In this document: piece after piece, positions 18,601-27,676 of the stretch
Numbering within the stretch: the stretch's first letter is position 1
Layout of the letters: each line of letters opens with the position of its first letter
Assembly: GCF_008727775.1 (NCBI RefSeq)
Contig: NZ_CP044232.1
Coordinates: 186,001 to 250,000 of the forward strand
Source of the DNA: Microbacterium lushaniae
GTDB lineage: Bacteria; Actinomycetota; Actinomycetes; Actinomycetales; Microbacteriaceae
Reading direction: 5' to 3'
Length of the DNA stretch: 64,000 nucleotides
The notes under the pieces: generated by a model
Seen by the model: the letters and a program-made list of their open reading frames with translations, nothing else
Told to the model about the DNA's origin: nothing
Databases searched by the model: none
Translations under genes and position numbers: made by a program

Positions 18601-21600
18601 CCGTCGTCATGCGGCCCGGGCGCGAGGTGGCGGTGCCGGTGCTGGCGAACGACTCCGATCCCGAGGGCGACGCGATCACGCTCGTCTCCAACGGCCTGAT
18701 CATGGCCGATTCCGGCGGCCTGGAGGCGCGGGTGCTCGGTGACCGGGTGGTCGTGACCTCCCCGGGCGAGCCGATCGAGACGAGCCTGCAATACACGATC
18801 CGCGACGCCCGGGGGGCCGAGGCGCGGGCAGTCCTGCAGGTCACCGTGGCCGAAGACGTGCCGCTGCAGCGTCCGATCGCGCGCGATGACCGGGTGCGCC
18901 CGACGGATGTGGAGGACGAGGCCTCCGTCGACCTCGACGTGCTCGCCAACGACGAAGACCCCGACGGCACCGTGGATGCGCTGGAGATCTCGGTCGAGGC
19001 GGCAGGCGCGCGAGTGCTCGGCGACGGCGTCGTGCGGCTGCCGATCCTCGAAGAGGCGCAGCTGGTGATGTACACGATCACCGACCGCGACGACCTGACC
19101 GCGTCGGCGTTCATCCACGTGCCAGGCCTGCGCGACCTGCCGCCCGTGCTGATCTCGACCGAGGGCGTCGAGGTCAAGAGCGGCGAGACCATCAGCATCC
19201 CGCTGTCCGAGCACGTCCGCGCCGCCGGGGGCCGCGACGTCGTCATCACCGAGGCAGGCAAGGTCAGCGCCGCACACGCGAACGGCGCCTCGCTCGTGGA
19301 GGACGAGAGAACCCTCGTCTACACGTCGGCCGACGGCTACTTCGGCCAGGACGCCATCACGTTCGAGGTCACCGACGGCACCGGACCCGACGACCCCGAG
19401 GGTCGCAAGGCGACGCTGACACTGCCGGTGACGGTGCTGCCGCCGGACAACCAGCAGCCGACGTTCGTCAACGGCCAGATGGACGTCGCTCCCGGCGAGG
19501 ACGCCACCGGCCTCGACCTCGTCGCGCTCACGACCGACCCGGATGAGGGCGACCTCGAGGGGATGCGGTACACGATCGTGGGCGGATCGCCCAGCGGCAT
19601 GAGCGCCTCCGTCGACGGTCAGACGCTGCGGGTCAGCGCCGAGGCCGACACGCGCAAGGGCACCACGGCCGAGGTGCGGGTGCGGATCGACGACGGCGAG
19701 ACCGACCCCGTCGAAGGGACCGTGACGGTGCGGGTGACCGCATCCACGCGTCCCCTCCCCACCGCCAACGACGACGTGCTGCCCGAGGCCGATCAGGGCC
19801 GGACCATCTCGGTGCCGGTGCTCGCGAACGACTTCAATCCGTTCCCCGAGACGCCGCTGAAGGTCGTCGCGGCGTCCACCGAGACCGGCGAAGGCGTCGC
19901 CCAGGTCAGCGGCGACCAGGTGTCGGTCACGCCGTCGGCGAGCTTCTTCGGCACGATGGTCGTGCGCTACCGCATCCAGGATGCGACGGCCGACGTCGAT
20001 CGCGAGGTCGAAGGCCGCATCCGCCTCACCGTGCAGGGCCGCCCCGACGCCCCCGGCGTCCCGACGGTGTCGAGCGTGCAGGACCGCACAGTCGTGCTGT
20101 CGTGGACGCCGCCGCCGAACAACGGCGCCGCGATCACGGGCTACACCGTCACCTCGACGGCGGGCAACTACACGCGCGAGTGCCCGGCCACCACGTGCAC
20201 GCTGAGCGGGCTGACGAACAACGTCGAGTACAACTTCGTCGTCACCGCCACCAACCGCGTCGGCGAGTCCGACCCGTCGGCCCCGTCGGAGACCGCGCGT
20301 CCCGACGCGCGCCCCGACACCCCGGCCCCGCCGACGCTGCGCTTCGGCGACCGCTCGCTGAATGTTGCGTGGACCACGCCGAGCACCCCGGGTTCGCCGG
20401 TCGAATCCTTCACGCTCGAGATCTCGCCGGCACCGCCGTCGGGCATCACGCAGAAGACGGCGTCGGGCAATTCCCTCGTGTGGGAGGGGCTGGAGAACGG
20501 CACCGCCTACCAGGTGCGCGTCCAGGCGCACAACCGCGCGCCCGAGCCGTCGAGCTGGAGCGGGTACTCGGCGACGGAGATCCCCGCCGGTCCGCCGGCC
20601 GCCCCGGGGGCACCCTCGACGACACGGCTGGACCCGGTCGGCTCGCAGGCTCAGTTGCAGGTGTCGTGGGCGGCCCCGAACCCGAACGGCGACGCCATCT
20701 CCGGCTACCGCCTCAACGTGCTGCGCGGTGGCGCCCTCGTCAACACCATCTCCGTCGGCGCGGGGCAGACCTCGCAGGCGGTCGTGGTCGAGCCCAGCCG
20801 CACCGACTACTCGTTCACCGTCGCCGCCGTGAACAAAGCCGGTTGGGGCGCCGACAGCGCGCCGTCCGCCCCGCGGCGCGCCTTCACCCCGCCGGGTGCG
20901 CCGCAGGGCGTGAGCGCGTCCACGCCCTCGCCCGACAACTCCATCCACGTCGCGTATCAGCCGGCGGAGACCAACGGCGCCGATGCCGGCGCGGTGCGGT
21001 ACGAGTACAAGCTCAACGGCGGCGGCTGGGCGCCCCTGAACGGCAACCGGATCACCAGCGGCATCTCCAACGGCTCCGGCTACACCGTGACGCTGCGCGC
21101 CGTGACGACCCAGGACGGCACGACGTACGCCAGCCCCGACTCCAACACCACCGCGCAGGTGATCCCGTACGGACCGATCCAGGCGCCCGGCGCGAGTGCG
21201 CGTGGGAGCGGGACCCAGATCGAGTTCGCGTGGTCGCCGCCCGCGGCGAACGGGCGTGCGATCACGAACCTGGAGATCAAGATCGCCGGAGGCGGCTGGG
21301 AGCAGGTCGCTGTCCGCAGCGGTTCCCGCACGGTGAACTTCGGGTACAGCGAGAAGCACACGATCCAGGTGCGTGCGACGGATGCCGCCAATCAGACGTC
21401 GACCGCGAGCGCGGAGGCCCGTACCGACAACAAGCCCGAGCCCGACCCCCCGCGGGCCTGGGTGAGCCGCGGTGGCGGCGTGAACAACTCGCAGTGCTCG
21501 ACCGCGTCGTGCGCGTACTTCGCCGTGAACACGAAGGACTTCCCGGCCGGGACGTACCGCGTGTCGTGCCACAGCGGGCCGGACGGCGAATTCACCTCGG

Positions 21601-21719
21601 GCAGCAACAAGGCGCTCCCGGCCAACGGCGTCACGCAGCTGGGCTGCTTCTACGGCAAGCCCGGCACGCAGGTGTGGGTGGAGATCGACGGCAAGGCGTA
21701 CGAGAAATCCACCTGGTGA
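15648..21719 (+). CDS. Giant surface protein with tandem Ig-like/cadherin-like and fibronectin III repeats
   Basis: A 2023-residue exported protein. Residues 1-13 are Arg-rich and followed by one hydrophobic helix (about 15-34), a signal anchor. Residues 50-370 form a domain with WD/propeller-like strands (VLVVDQAESTVTAVDP, VAVGRDGTVYGVSA). From about 395 to 1460 run about nine or ten Ig-like repeats of about 95-100 residues, most opening with A.DD/A..D..V and containing VPVLANDSDPEGD, a calcium-site-like motif. About 1464-1935 hold five FN3 modules, and the C-terminal 85 residues carry four Cys and no sorting signal. GTG start with a GGGGGAGG site 10 bases upstream. It heads the MoxR-DUF58-transglutaminase-FHA-phosphatase-kinase operon and is its likely extracytoplasmic client. 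Confidence 0.9.
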   Translation: MRSFTWLRRRRRTLMSAGVVTVSALAVTTMAVAYQGFPTTEVDLHDGGVWITKQSSVLVGHFNHESRVLDAGLRAASDEYDILQESSTVLVVDQAESTVTAVDPAMVMLTDTADVPPGAKVALGGPTMAVLDTASGSLWITPARAAGAFTIEGAEPVTELGKGADVAVGRDGTVYGVSAESGEIVTVPVTADGETGDAARRGMEGVDENAQLSITVVGTTAAVLDADTGTVHTTGGLRAEVDGAESAVLQQPAATGDALVLATASEVVRVPFDGSEPAKTPSGAGEGAPTAPVTLAGCTYAAWSGSGGFVRDCSGDANDLAMQIEDLEPTAQLRFRQNRDVVILNDVIGGAAWMATDAMQRVDNWDDIIPPEGDSEEDEQTTEETVETTLPERTEVNTPPIAADDDLGVRPGRTTVLPVLDNDTDADGDILVVSLPDGEPGLGEVQPIHDGSALQIAVPEDASGSETFRYEIEDGRGGTDTANVRLSVRGWDVNAPPEPKRVTTVVVEAGGAITYNVLPDWTDPDGDEVFLASVVPAEGDEADFTADGRITYRAIGGTQGRKDVPIIVSDGSEVTEGIVRFDVRPPGSTVPVTNADHVVVRAGQSATVAPLSNDTSSGRETLRLTRVDEVPGAEIVPDYPNKTFTFRSSAPGTYYAQYLVAAGPNAVPGLVRIDVLPDADTDLPPVAVRDVALLPSGADVLVNVLANDSDPSGGILVVQSVTVDPASGISVAVIGHETLRITDQSALSEQTRISYRISNGQQTAEGEVVVIPVPAPDQLRPPVASDDTAVVRAGDVVTIPVLDNDYHPNNDTLRLAPDLVEPVPAAEEGTIFVSQDTVRFRASDEPGTVYATYEVEDSTGQKDAGYVTIQVLPVDAETNQAPRPRDITGRVLAGSEVRIPVPLDGLDPDGDSVELMGIDSAPSKGRVSEVGANFLRYEAFEGESGPDAFTYRVRDRFGAEAIASIRVGIAPAEAANQAPYAVKDAVVMRPGREVAVPVLANDSDPEGDAITLVSNGLIMADSGGLEARVLGDRVVVTSPGEPIETSLQYTIRDARGAEARAVLQVTVAEDVPLQRPIARDDRVRPTDVEDEASVDLDVLANDEDPDGTVDALEISVEAAGARVLGDGVVRLPILEEAQLVMYTITDRDDLTASAFIHVPGLRDLPPVLISTEGVEVKSGETISIPLSEHVRAAGGRDVVITEAGKVSAAHANGASLVEDERTLVYTSADGYFGQDAITFEVTDGTGPDDPEGRKATLTLPVTVLPPDNQQPTFVNGQMDVAPGEDATGLDLVALTTDPDEGDLEGMRYTIVGGSPSGMSASVDGQTLRVSAEADTRKGTTAEVRVRIDDGETDPVEGTVTVRVTASTRPLPTANDDVLPEADQGRTISVPVLANDFNPFPETPLKVVAASTETGEGVAQVSGDQVSVTPSASFFGTMVVRYRIQDATADVDREVEGRIRLTVQGRPDAPGVPTVSSVQDRTVVLSWTPPPNNGAAITGYTVTSTAGNYTRECPATTCTLSGLTNNVEYNFVVTATNRVGESDPSAPSETARPDARPDTPAPPTLRFGDRSLNVAWTTPSTPGSPVESFTLEISPAPPSGITQKTASGNSLVWEGLENGTAYQVRVQAHNRAPEPSSWSGYSATEIPAGPPAAPGAPSTTRLDPVGSQAQLQVSWAAPNPNGDAISGYRLNVLRGGALVNTISVGAGQTSQAVVVEPSRTDYSFTVAAVNKAGWGADSAPSAPRRAFTPPGAPQGVSASTPSPDNSIHVAYQPAETNGADAGAVRYEYKLNGGGWAPLNGNRITSGISNGSGYTVTLRAVTTQDGTTYASPDSNTTAQVIPYGPIQAPGASARGSGTQIEFAWSPPAANGRAITNLEIKIAGGGWEQVAVRSGSRTVNFGYSEKHTIQVRATDAANQTSTASAEARTDNKPEPDPPRAWVSRGGGVNNSQCSTASCAYFAVNTKDFPAGTYRVSCHSGPDGEFTSGSNKALPANGVTQLGCFYGKPGTQVWVEIDGKAYEKSTW

Positions 21720-21749
21720 TTCGACGAAGACGAGAACGAGGATGACCGC

Positions 21750-22721
21750 ATGACCATGACCCCCGACCAGGCCGCCTGGTTCGAGACCACCTTCACGCGC
21801 CTGGTGGACAACGTCGACCGCGCCTTGATGGGAAAGCGCGAGGTCGTGAGCCTCGTCCTGTCGGCGATGCTCGCCGAAGGGCACGTGCTGCTGGAGGATG
21901 CGCCGGGCACCGGCAAGACGAGCCTGGCCAAGGCGCTCGCCGCCACGGTGCAGGGCACGAGCGCCCGCATCCAGTTCACCCCCGACCTGCTGCCCTCCGA
22001 CGTCACCGGCGTGACGATCTACGACCAGGCCAGCCACAAGTTCGAGTTCCACCGCGGCCCCGTTTTCGCCTCGATCCTGCTCGCCGACGAGATCAACCGT
22101 GCGTCGCCGAAGACCCAGTCGGCTCTCCTGGAGGTCATGGAGGAGTCGCGCGTGACCGTCGACGGCGTGCCGCACGAGGTGGGCCGCCCGTTCCTCGTCA
22201 TCGCGACGCAGAACCCCATCGAGCAGGCCGGCACCTACAAGCTCCCCGAGGCCCAGCTCGACCGCTTCCTGATCAAGACCTCCATCGGCTACCCCGACCT
22301 CGCCATCGCCGAGCGCATCCTCGCCGGCGCCGCCGACCGCAACCCGTCGGCCAGCCTGCCGGCGCTCATCACGACCTCCGCCGTCGCCGACATGGCCGAC
22401 CTCGCCGCGAGCGCCCACGCCGAACCCGCCGTCCTGCGCTACATCGCGCAGCTGGCCGAGGCCACGCGCACCGACCCCTCGACGCGTGTGGGCGTCTCGG
22501 TGCGCGGCTCGCTCGCGATGGTGCGCATCGCCAAGGTGCGGGCGGCCTCGCAGGGCCGCCACTACGTCGTGCCCGACGACGTCAAGGAGCTCGTGGCGCC
22601 GGCGTGGACGCACCGTCTCGTCCTCGACCCCGAGGCGGAGTTCAGCGGAGTCACCCCCGCCACGGTGATCGCCCGCACGCTCGAGTCGATCCCGGCGCCG
22701 CAGGCGAGGTCCGCGGCCTGA
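21750..22721 (+). CDS. MoxR-family AAA+ ATPase
   Basis: A 323-residue AAA+ chaperone-like ATPase. Walker A APGTGKTS lies near residue 52-59, Walker B ILLADEINRA at about 112-121, sensor-1 ATQNPIEQAGTYKLPEAQLDRF at about 155-176 (the MoxR hallmark) and the C-terminal lid (VRGSLAMVRIAKVRA). In known systems MoxR acts with a DUF58/VWA-type partner to remodel or activate envelope complexes. It begins 31 bp after the giant repeat protein and its stop TGA shares one base with the ATG of the DUF58 gene. An alternative in-frame ATG at 21756 is equally possible. Confidence 0.95.
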   Translation: MTMTPDQAAWFETTFTRLVDNVDRALMGKREVVSLVLSAMLAEGHVLLEDAPGTGKTSLAKALAATVQGTSARIQFTPDLLPSDVTGVTIYDQASHKFEFHRGPVFASILLADEINRASPKTQSALLEVMEESRVTVDGVPHEVGRPFLVIATQNPIEQAGTYKLPEAQLDRFLIKTSIGYPDLAIAERILAGAADRNPSASLPALITTSAVADMADLAASAHAEPAVLRYIAQLAEATRTDPSTRVGVSVRGSLAMVRIAKVRAASQGRHYVVPDDVKELVAPAWTHRLVLDPEAEFSGVTPATVIARTLESIPAPQARSAA

Positions 22722-23986
22722 TGACGAGCGAGACGCTGGGCACCACCGTGCCCGCCGGCACCACCCGCACGGAGGTGCTGCGTGAACTCGCCGCGCCGCT
22801 GGCGGCGCGCGTGCTGCGCGGGACGCGGGAGGTGCTGAGCGTCGTCCGGCCGCTGGGCTGGGTCGTGCTGGTGACGGCGGTCGTCCTGTGGATCACGGGG
22901 CAGCTGCTCGGCTGGCATGAGCTCATCGTCGCGGCCCTCGTGCTGGCCGCCCTGCTCGTGATCTGCGCCTTCTTCCTGATCGGCCGCACCGACTACGACG
23001 TGGGCCTGGACCTCACGCGCACGCGCGTGGTCGTGGGGGAGCGGGCCGTCGGTGCGCTGACCCTCGCGAACACGGGGTCGCGGGCGATCCTGCCCTCGCG
23101 CGTCGTTCTGCCCGTCGGCGCCGGTCGCGGCGAGTTCGCGGTGAAGCGGCTGGCCCCCGGCGAGGAGGCCGAAGAGCTGTTCGCGATCCCCACGAATCGT
23201 CGTGCCGTGCTCGCCGTCGGACCCGTCAGCGTCGTCCGCGGCGACCCGCTCGGGGTGTTCGAGCGCGTGCACCGCCGCGACGAGCCGGTCGACCTGTACG
23301 TGCACCCTCGCACCGTGCTGTTCGACGGGCAGTCGCTCGGGTTCCTCCGCGACCTGGAGGGCCTGCCCGCCACCGACCTCTCGCGCGACGACATCTCCTT
23401 CCACGCGCTGCGGGAGTACCAGCCCGGCGATGACCGCCGCAACGTGCACTGGCGCTCGACGGCGCGCACCGGCAAGCTCATGGTGCGCCAGTTCGAGGAG
23501 ACGCGGCGCTCCCACTTCGTGATCGGGCTGTCGCGGAATCCGGGCGACTACGCCGACGCGGAGGAGTTTGAACTCGCCATCTCGGCCGCCGGATCGCTCG
23601 GCCTGCGTGCGCTGCGCGACTCCCAGCGGGTCGAGGTGCGCGTCCAGGGCTCCGAGTTGCCCTCGGGCACGGGCAAGCAGTTCCTGGACGGGCTTTCGGG
23701 GCTGTCGTTCGCGCGCGGGCGCACCGGTGACATCGTCGACCTGGCCGGGCACATCTCGGCCACCGCGCCGGCGGCCAGCGTGGTCGTGCTCCTGTGCGGC
23801 AGTGCCGTGGATGCCGCGCGCCTGCGCGTCGCGTGCGGTCGTGTGCCCTTCGGCGCCCGCGCACTGGTCGTCGTCGCCGACACGACGCTGGACGCGCCGG
23901 CCCTGCGCCGCATCGCCGACGCCGACGTCCTCTCCCTCGGCGCCCTCGATCAGCTGCCCTCCGCCCTCGCGCGGGTGCTCGCATGA
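22721..23986 (+). CDS. DUF58 domain-containing membrane protein
   Basis: A 421-residue protein. Two hydrophobic helices at about 45-90 (LGWVVLVTAVVLWITGQLL... LLVICAFFLIG) are followed by a beta-rich domain and the DUF58 core with REYQPGDDRRNVHWRSTARTG (written in part; conserved Arg-Glu-Tyr and Asp-Arg-Arg) near residues 230-250. DUF58 proteins are the standard MoxR partners and often precede transglutaminase-like proteins, exactly as here. The start overlaps the MoxR stop by 1 bp and its own stop overlaps the next start by 4 bp (ATGA), so the set is translated as a coupled unit. Confidence 0.93.
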   Translation: MTSETLGTTVPAGTTRTEVLRELAAPLAARVLRGTREVLSVVRPLGWVVLVTAVVLWITGQLLGWHELIVAALVLAALLVICAFFLIGRTDYDVGLDLTRTRVVVGERAVGALTLANTGSRAILPSRVVLPVGAGRGEFAVKRLAPGEEAEELFAIPTNRRAVLAVGPVSVVRGDPLGVFERVHRRDEPVDLYVHPRTVLFDGQSLGFLRDLEGLPATDLSRDDISFHALREYQPGDDRRNVHWRSTARTGKLMVRQFEETRRSHFVIGLSRNPGDYADAEEFELAISAAGSLGLRALRDSQRVEVRVQGSELPSGTGKQFLDGLSGLSFARGRTGDIVDLAGHISATAPAASVVVLLCGSAVDAARLRVACGRVPFGARALVVVADTTLDAPALRRIADADVLSLGALDQLPSALARVLA

Positions 23987-26493
23987 CCGCGCCCGCCCGC
24001 CCCGCAGACGGGGAGCCGCACGTGATCGGCGGTCTCGAAGTGCGCCGCTGGGCGCTGGATCTGGGGGCCACGACGCTGCTGCTCGCCGTCGGGATCGCCG
24101 GTTTCTGGCCGACCTTCGGCGGACCGGCGTACCTCCCCGCCGCCGTGGGCGGATTGATCCTGGGCCTGGCCATCGCCACCGTCGCCACGTGGCGGCGGTG
24201 GGGCGTGCTCGTGATCGCCGGCCTCACCCTCGCCGCCTACATCGTCTTCGGCACCGTCCTCGCGGTGCCGCACGTGGGGCTCCTCGGGTTCATCCCGACA
24301 CCGGAGTCGCTGTGGCGCCTGGTCATCGCGATCGTGACGTCGTGGAAGGAACTCCTCACCACCGTCGCGCCCGTGGGTACCGGCGACAGCCATCTGGTGG
24401 TGCCGTTTCTCCTCACCCTCGTCGCCGCCGTCCTCGTGGCAAGCCTCGCCCTGCGCGTGCGTCCGCCGGCTTGGGCGCTGGTCCCGGCGGTGGCCTACCT
24501 CGTGGGCCAGATCGCGCTGGGCACCGTGGAACCGGCCGCCCCGATCGTGCAGGGGGTCGTCTTCGCCCTCGTCGCGGCGGTGTGGATCGCCGTGCGTCAG
24601 GCGTGGCAGCCCGTGCGCGCGGCGATCTCGGTCGGCGAGGGCGGCGAGCCCACCGGGATGCTGGCGCGCCGGCTGATCGCGGGGGCCGCCGTCCTGGCGG
24701 TGGCCACCGGCGCGGGCGTCGCGGCAGGCGCGGCGGCCGCACCCGAGGGGCCGCGCTACGTTCTGCGCGACGTCGTCATCCCGCCGTTCGACGTGCGGCA
24801 GTACCCCAGCCCGTTGCAGTCCTTCCGCGGCTACGTGCGCGACTTCGCCGACGAGCCGCTGTTCACCGCGTCCGGGCTCCCCGAAGGCGGCCGCATCCGC
24901 CTCGCCACGATGGACGCCTACACCGGCACCGTCTTCAACGTCGCCGATGACGGCGCCGGCTCCTCCAGCGCCTTCACGCCGGTGCGCAGCATCATGTCGC
25001 CCGAGGCGGAGGGAACCCCGGCGACGATCCGGATCGAGATCGAGGGGATGCGCGGTGTGTGGCTCCCGGATGCCGGGGCGGTGCGCTCGGTCGAGTTCGA
25101 CGGGCCGCGCGCGGATGAGCTGCGCCGCAGCGCGTATTACAACGACGCCACGGGCACCGGGGTCGTGACGATGCGCCTGGGCGAGGGCGACGCGTACACG
25201 CTGGAGACGCTCCTGCCCGGCGACCCGAGCGACGAACGGCTGGCCGACGAGAAGTTCGCGCCGCTGCGGATGCCCAAGCAGAAGGGCGTGCCGCCGGAGT
25301 TCGCCGAGATCGCCTCCGACATCGTCGGTGACGCGGCAACCCCGATCGAGCAGGTGCGGGCCCTGGAGCAGACCCTGTCGCAGGACGGGTTCTTCAGCCA
25401 CGGGCTGGAGGGACAGGTTCTCTCGCGCGCAGGTCACGGCGCCGAGCGCATCGCCACGCTGCTGCGCGGTGACCAGTGGATCGGCGACGACGAGCAGTAC
25501 GCCGTCACGATGGCGCTGCTGGCCGGGCAACTCGGCATCCCCGCGCGCGTGGTCATGGGCTTCTACCCGGAGGAGGACGCCTCCGGCGGGCTGTTCACCG
25601 CGACCGGCGAGACGCTGCACGCGTGGGTCGAGGTGGCCTTCGACGAGTCGGGCTGGGTCGCGTTCGACCCCACGCCGCCCGAAGACCAGGTGCCCACCGA
25701 CCAGACCACCAAGCCCCGCGCCGACCCGAAGCCGCAGGTGCTCCAGCCCCCGCCGCCCGAGCAGGAGCCGGTCGACCTTCCGCCCACTGTGCCCGACGAG
25801 CGCGGCGCCGAGGACGAGGAGAACCCGCTGGCGGGCATCCTCGGTCTCATCGCCATCGTGCTGGCCAGCATCGTCGGCGTCCTCGCACTGCTGCTCGGGC
25901 CGTTCCTCGTGGTGGGCGCGCTGAAGGCGGCACGCCGTCGCCGCAGGCGCGAGGCCGAGCGTCCGGCCGACCGCATCAGCGGCGGATGGGACGAACTGAT
26001 CGACCGCGCGAGCGACTACGGCACGCCCGTCCGCCGTGGCGGCACGCGCGCGGAGGACGCCTCGGTCGTGAGTACCGCGTTCGAGCAGCCCCAGGTGGCC
26101 ACCCTCGCGCGCCGGGCCGACGCGGAGGTGTTCGGCCCGTCCGACCCCACACCGGCCGAGATCGAGGAGTTCTGGCACGAGGTGGACGGCATCGTCGGCG
26201 GCATGGGACAGCGCGTCGGCTTCTGGCGGCGTCTGAAGGCCCGTCTGGACGTGCGCGCGCTCCTGGCCGGCACGCGCTTCGCGCTGCCCGATCGCCGGAT
26301 CACGCGCACCCGGCCGCCGCGCCCCGCGCGTGCTGCCGCACCCTCGGGCGACGCACCCGGCTCCGCCCCGGCGCGCCCGTCGCTGCGCGAGCGCGGCACG
26401 GCCCTCGGGCAGGGGGCCGCCTCGCAGTGGCAGCGCGTGAGCGCCGCGGTGCGGCGCATCCGATCGTCGCGCGACGAGGGGAGCAGCTCGTGA
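23983..26493 (+). CDS. Transglutaminase-like (TgpA/DUF3488) membrane protein with altered active site
   Basis: An 836-residue protein. About residues 20-270 contain several membrane helices (LLLAVGIAGFWPTF, LGLAIATVATWRRW, FLLTLVAAVLVASLALRV and others). An extracytoplasmic part follows, with a transglutaminase-like core at about 495-565: GDDEQYAVTMALLAGQLGIPARVVMGF, then the His in LHAWVEV and the Asp in FDPTP. The nucleophile position of the usual GxCE(Q)YA motif is Asp here (GDDEQYA), so a peptidase or crosslinking role is doubtful. A Pro-rich linker, one more helix (about 620-645) and a basic cytoplasmic tail end the protein. It is coupled to DUF58 (ATGA) and to the FHA gene (GTGA). Confidence 0.9.
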   Translation: MTAPARPADGEPHVIGGLEVRRWALDLGATTLLLAVGIAGFWPTFGGPAYLPAAVGGLILGLAIATVATWRRWGVLVIAGLTLAAYIVFGTVLAVPHVGLLGFIPTPESLWRLVIAIVTSWKELLTTVAPVGTGDSHLVVPFLLTLVAAVLVASLALRVRPPAWALVPAVAYLVGQIALGTVEPAAPIVQGVVFALVAAVWIAVRQAWQPVRAAISVGEGGEPTGMLARRLIAGAAVLAVATGAGVAAGAAAAPEGPRYVLRDVVIPPFDVRQYPSPLQSFRGYVRDFADEPLFTASGLPEGGRIRLATMDAYTGTVFNVADDGAGSSSAFTPVRSIMSPEAEGTPATIRIEIEGMRGVWLPDAGAVRSVEFDGPRADELRRSAYYNDATGTGVVTMRLGEGDAYTLETLLPGDPSDERLADEKFAPLRMPKQKGVPPEFAEIASDIVGDAATPIEQVRALEQTLSQDGFFSHGLEGQVLSRAGHGAERIATLLRGDQWIGDDEQYAVTMALLAGQLGIPARVVMGFYPEEDASGGLFTATGETLHAWVEVAFDESGWVAFDPTPPEDQVPTDQTTKPRADPKPQVLQPPPPEQEPVDLPPTVPDERGAEDEENPLAGILGLIAIVLASIVGVLALLLGPFLVVGALKAARRRRRREAERPADRISGGWDELIDRASDYGTPVRRGGTRAEDASVVSTAFEQPQVATLARRADAEVFGPSDPTPAEIEEFWHEVDGIVGGMGQRVGFWRRLKARLDVRALLAGTRFALPDRRITRTRPPRPARAAAPSGDAPGSAPARPSLRERGTALGQGAASQWQRVSAAVRRIRSSRDEGSSS

Positions 26494-26813
26494 ACCCGGT
26501 CGCCGTGCTCACGTGGGACAACGGAGAGCAGGTCGCGGTGTACGGCAGGACCGTGTTCGGTCGCGACCCCTTCGGCGGGCCGTGCGCGACCGTGGTCGTG
26601 CGGGACGAGACCCTGTCGCTGTCGCGGACGCATTTCGAGATCGGCGGCGAGCACCCCGAGGTGTGGCTGGCCGACCGCTGGTCGCGCAACGGCACCGTGC
26701 TCGTGCGCGAAGGCGTCCGCACGGCCCTCCGCCCGGGAGAGCGGGTCGCGCTGCGGCCCGGCGACCGCCTCGAACTGGGCGATCGCACCGCGACCGTGAG
26801 CGGGCCGGCATGA
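26490..26813 (+). CDS. Small FHA-domain protein
   Basis: A 107-residue protein that is almost entirely one forkhead-associated domain, a phosphothreonine-binding module. Visible FHA landmarks are the GRDPFGG loop (about 23-29), SLSRTHFEI (about 42-50, the Ser and His that shape the binding loop) and SRNGTVL (about 66-72, the Asn contacting the ligand). The GTG start overlaps the preceding stop (GTGA) and its stop overlaps the phosphatase ATG (ATGA). In context it is a reader of phosphorylation written by the kinase at the end of the operon. Confidence 0.88.
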   Translation: MNPVAVLTWDNGEQVAVYGRTVFGRDPFGGPCATVVVRDETLSLSRTHFEIGGEHPEVWLADRWSRNGTVLVREGVRTALRPGERVALRPGDRLELGDRTATVSGPA

Positions 26814-27676
26814 GCGGCCGACCCGATGCCGGGCGCCCGGCTCCGCCGGTGACGGTGGTGTGGGGCGCGGCCACCGACGTGGGCCGCCGCCGCTCCCTCA
26901 ACGAAGACGCGTTCCTGGCGATGCCGCCGCTGTTCCTCGTCGCCGACGGCATGGGCGGGCACCATGCGGGCGAGATCGCCAGCGCGACCGTGATCGACGA
27001 GTTCGCGCGGCTGGCAGGGCGCGACAGTCTCACGATCCACGAGGTGCAGGGGGCGCTGCGCGCGGCGCGCGACCGCATCGACGCGCTCCCCGAAGGCGGC
27101 GGTGCCGGAGCCGGCACGACCCTCGCGGGCGTCACGATCGCCGACGTGGAGGGGGAGGGGTACTGGCTCACCGTCAACCTCGGCGACTCCCGCACCTACC
27201 GTCTCAGCGACGGCGTGCTCGAGCAGGTGAGCGTGGACCACTCCGTCGTGCAGGAGCTCATCGACTCGGGCCAGCTGGACGCCGCCTCGGCCGCGAAGGA
27301 CTCCCGCCGCAACGTGATCACCCGCGCCATCGGCGCCGGCAGCGACAGCGAGCCGGATTTCTGGCTGCTGCCGGCGGAGGAGGGTGACCGCATCCTCATC
27401 TGCTCCGACGGGCTGCCCACCGAGATCGACGAGGAGCGCATCGACGTGATCCTCCGCTCCGAGCGCCACCCGCAGGCCGCCGCCGAACGACTCGTGCGCG
27501 AGGCCGTGGAAGCGGGCGGGCGCGACAACGTCACCGCGGTCATCGTCGACGCGCTCGCGGTGCGCATCCGCGGCATCCGCGACCGCAGCGAGACCATCCC
27601 GTCCACGTCGTTCGACGAGATCGAGGGCGAGACCCTTCCACGCGCGCAAGCGCGAGTCCGAGGAGGACTGCAATGA
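26810..27676 (+). CDS. PP2C-family Ser/Thr protein phosphatase
   Basis: A 288-residue PPM phosphatase. Metal-binding and catalytic motifs are complete: RRSLNEDAF (about 26-34), VADGMGGHHAGE (about 44-55), NLGDSRTYRL (about 123-132), ICSDGLPTEI (about 197-206) and GRDNVTAVIVD (about 237-247). The final 40 residues are charged and rich in Thr/Ser. It counteracts the Ser/Thr kinase encoded three genes downstream, a common arrangement in Actinobacteria. Four-base overlaps tie it to both FHA genes. Confidence 0.95.
   Translation: MSGRPDAGRPAPPVTVVWGAATDVGRRRSLNEDAFLAMPPLFLVADGMGGHHAGEIASATVIDEFARLAGRDSLTIHEVQGALRAARDRIDALPEGGGAGAGTTLAGVTIADVEGEGYWLTVNLGDSRTYRLSDGVLEQVSVDHSVVQELIDSGQLDAASAAKDSRRNVITRAIGAGSDSEPDFWLLPAEEGDRILICSDGLPTEIDEERIDVILRSERHPQAAAERLVREAVEAGGRDNVTAVIVDALAVRIRGIRDRSETIPSTSFDEIEGETLPRAQARVRGGLQ

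Noticed and set aside
15576..22613. Open frame of 2345 codons antisense to the giant surface-protein and moxR genes
   Set aside because: It is a GC-frame shadow: the product is His/Arg/Gly-rich nonsense without domains, and the sense frame has clear Ig, FN3 and MoxR motifs.
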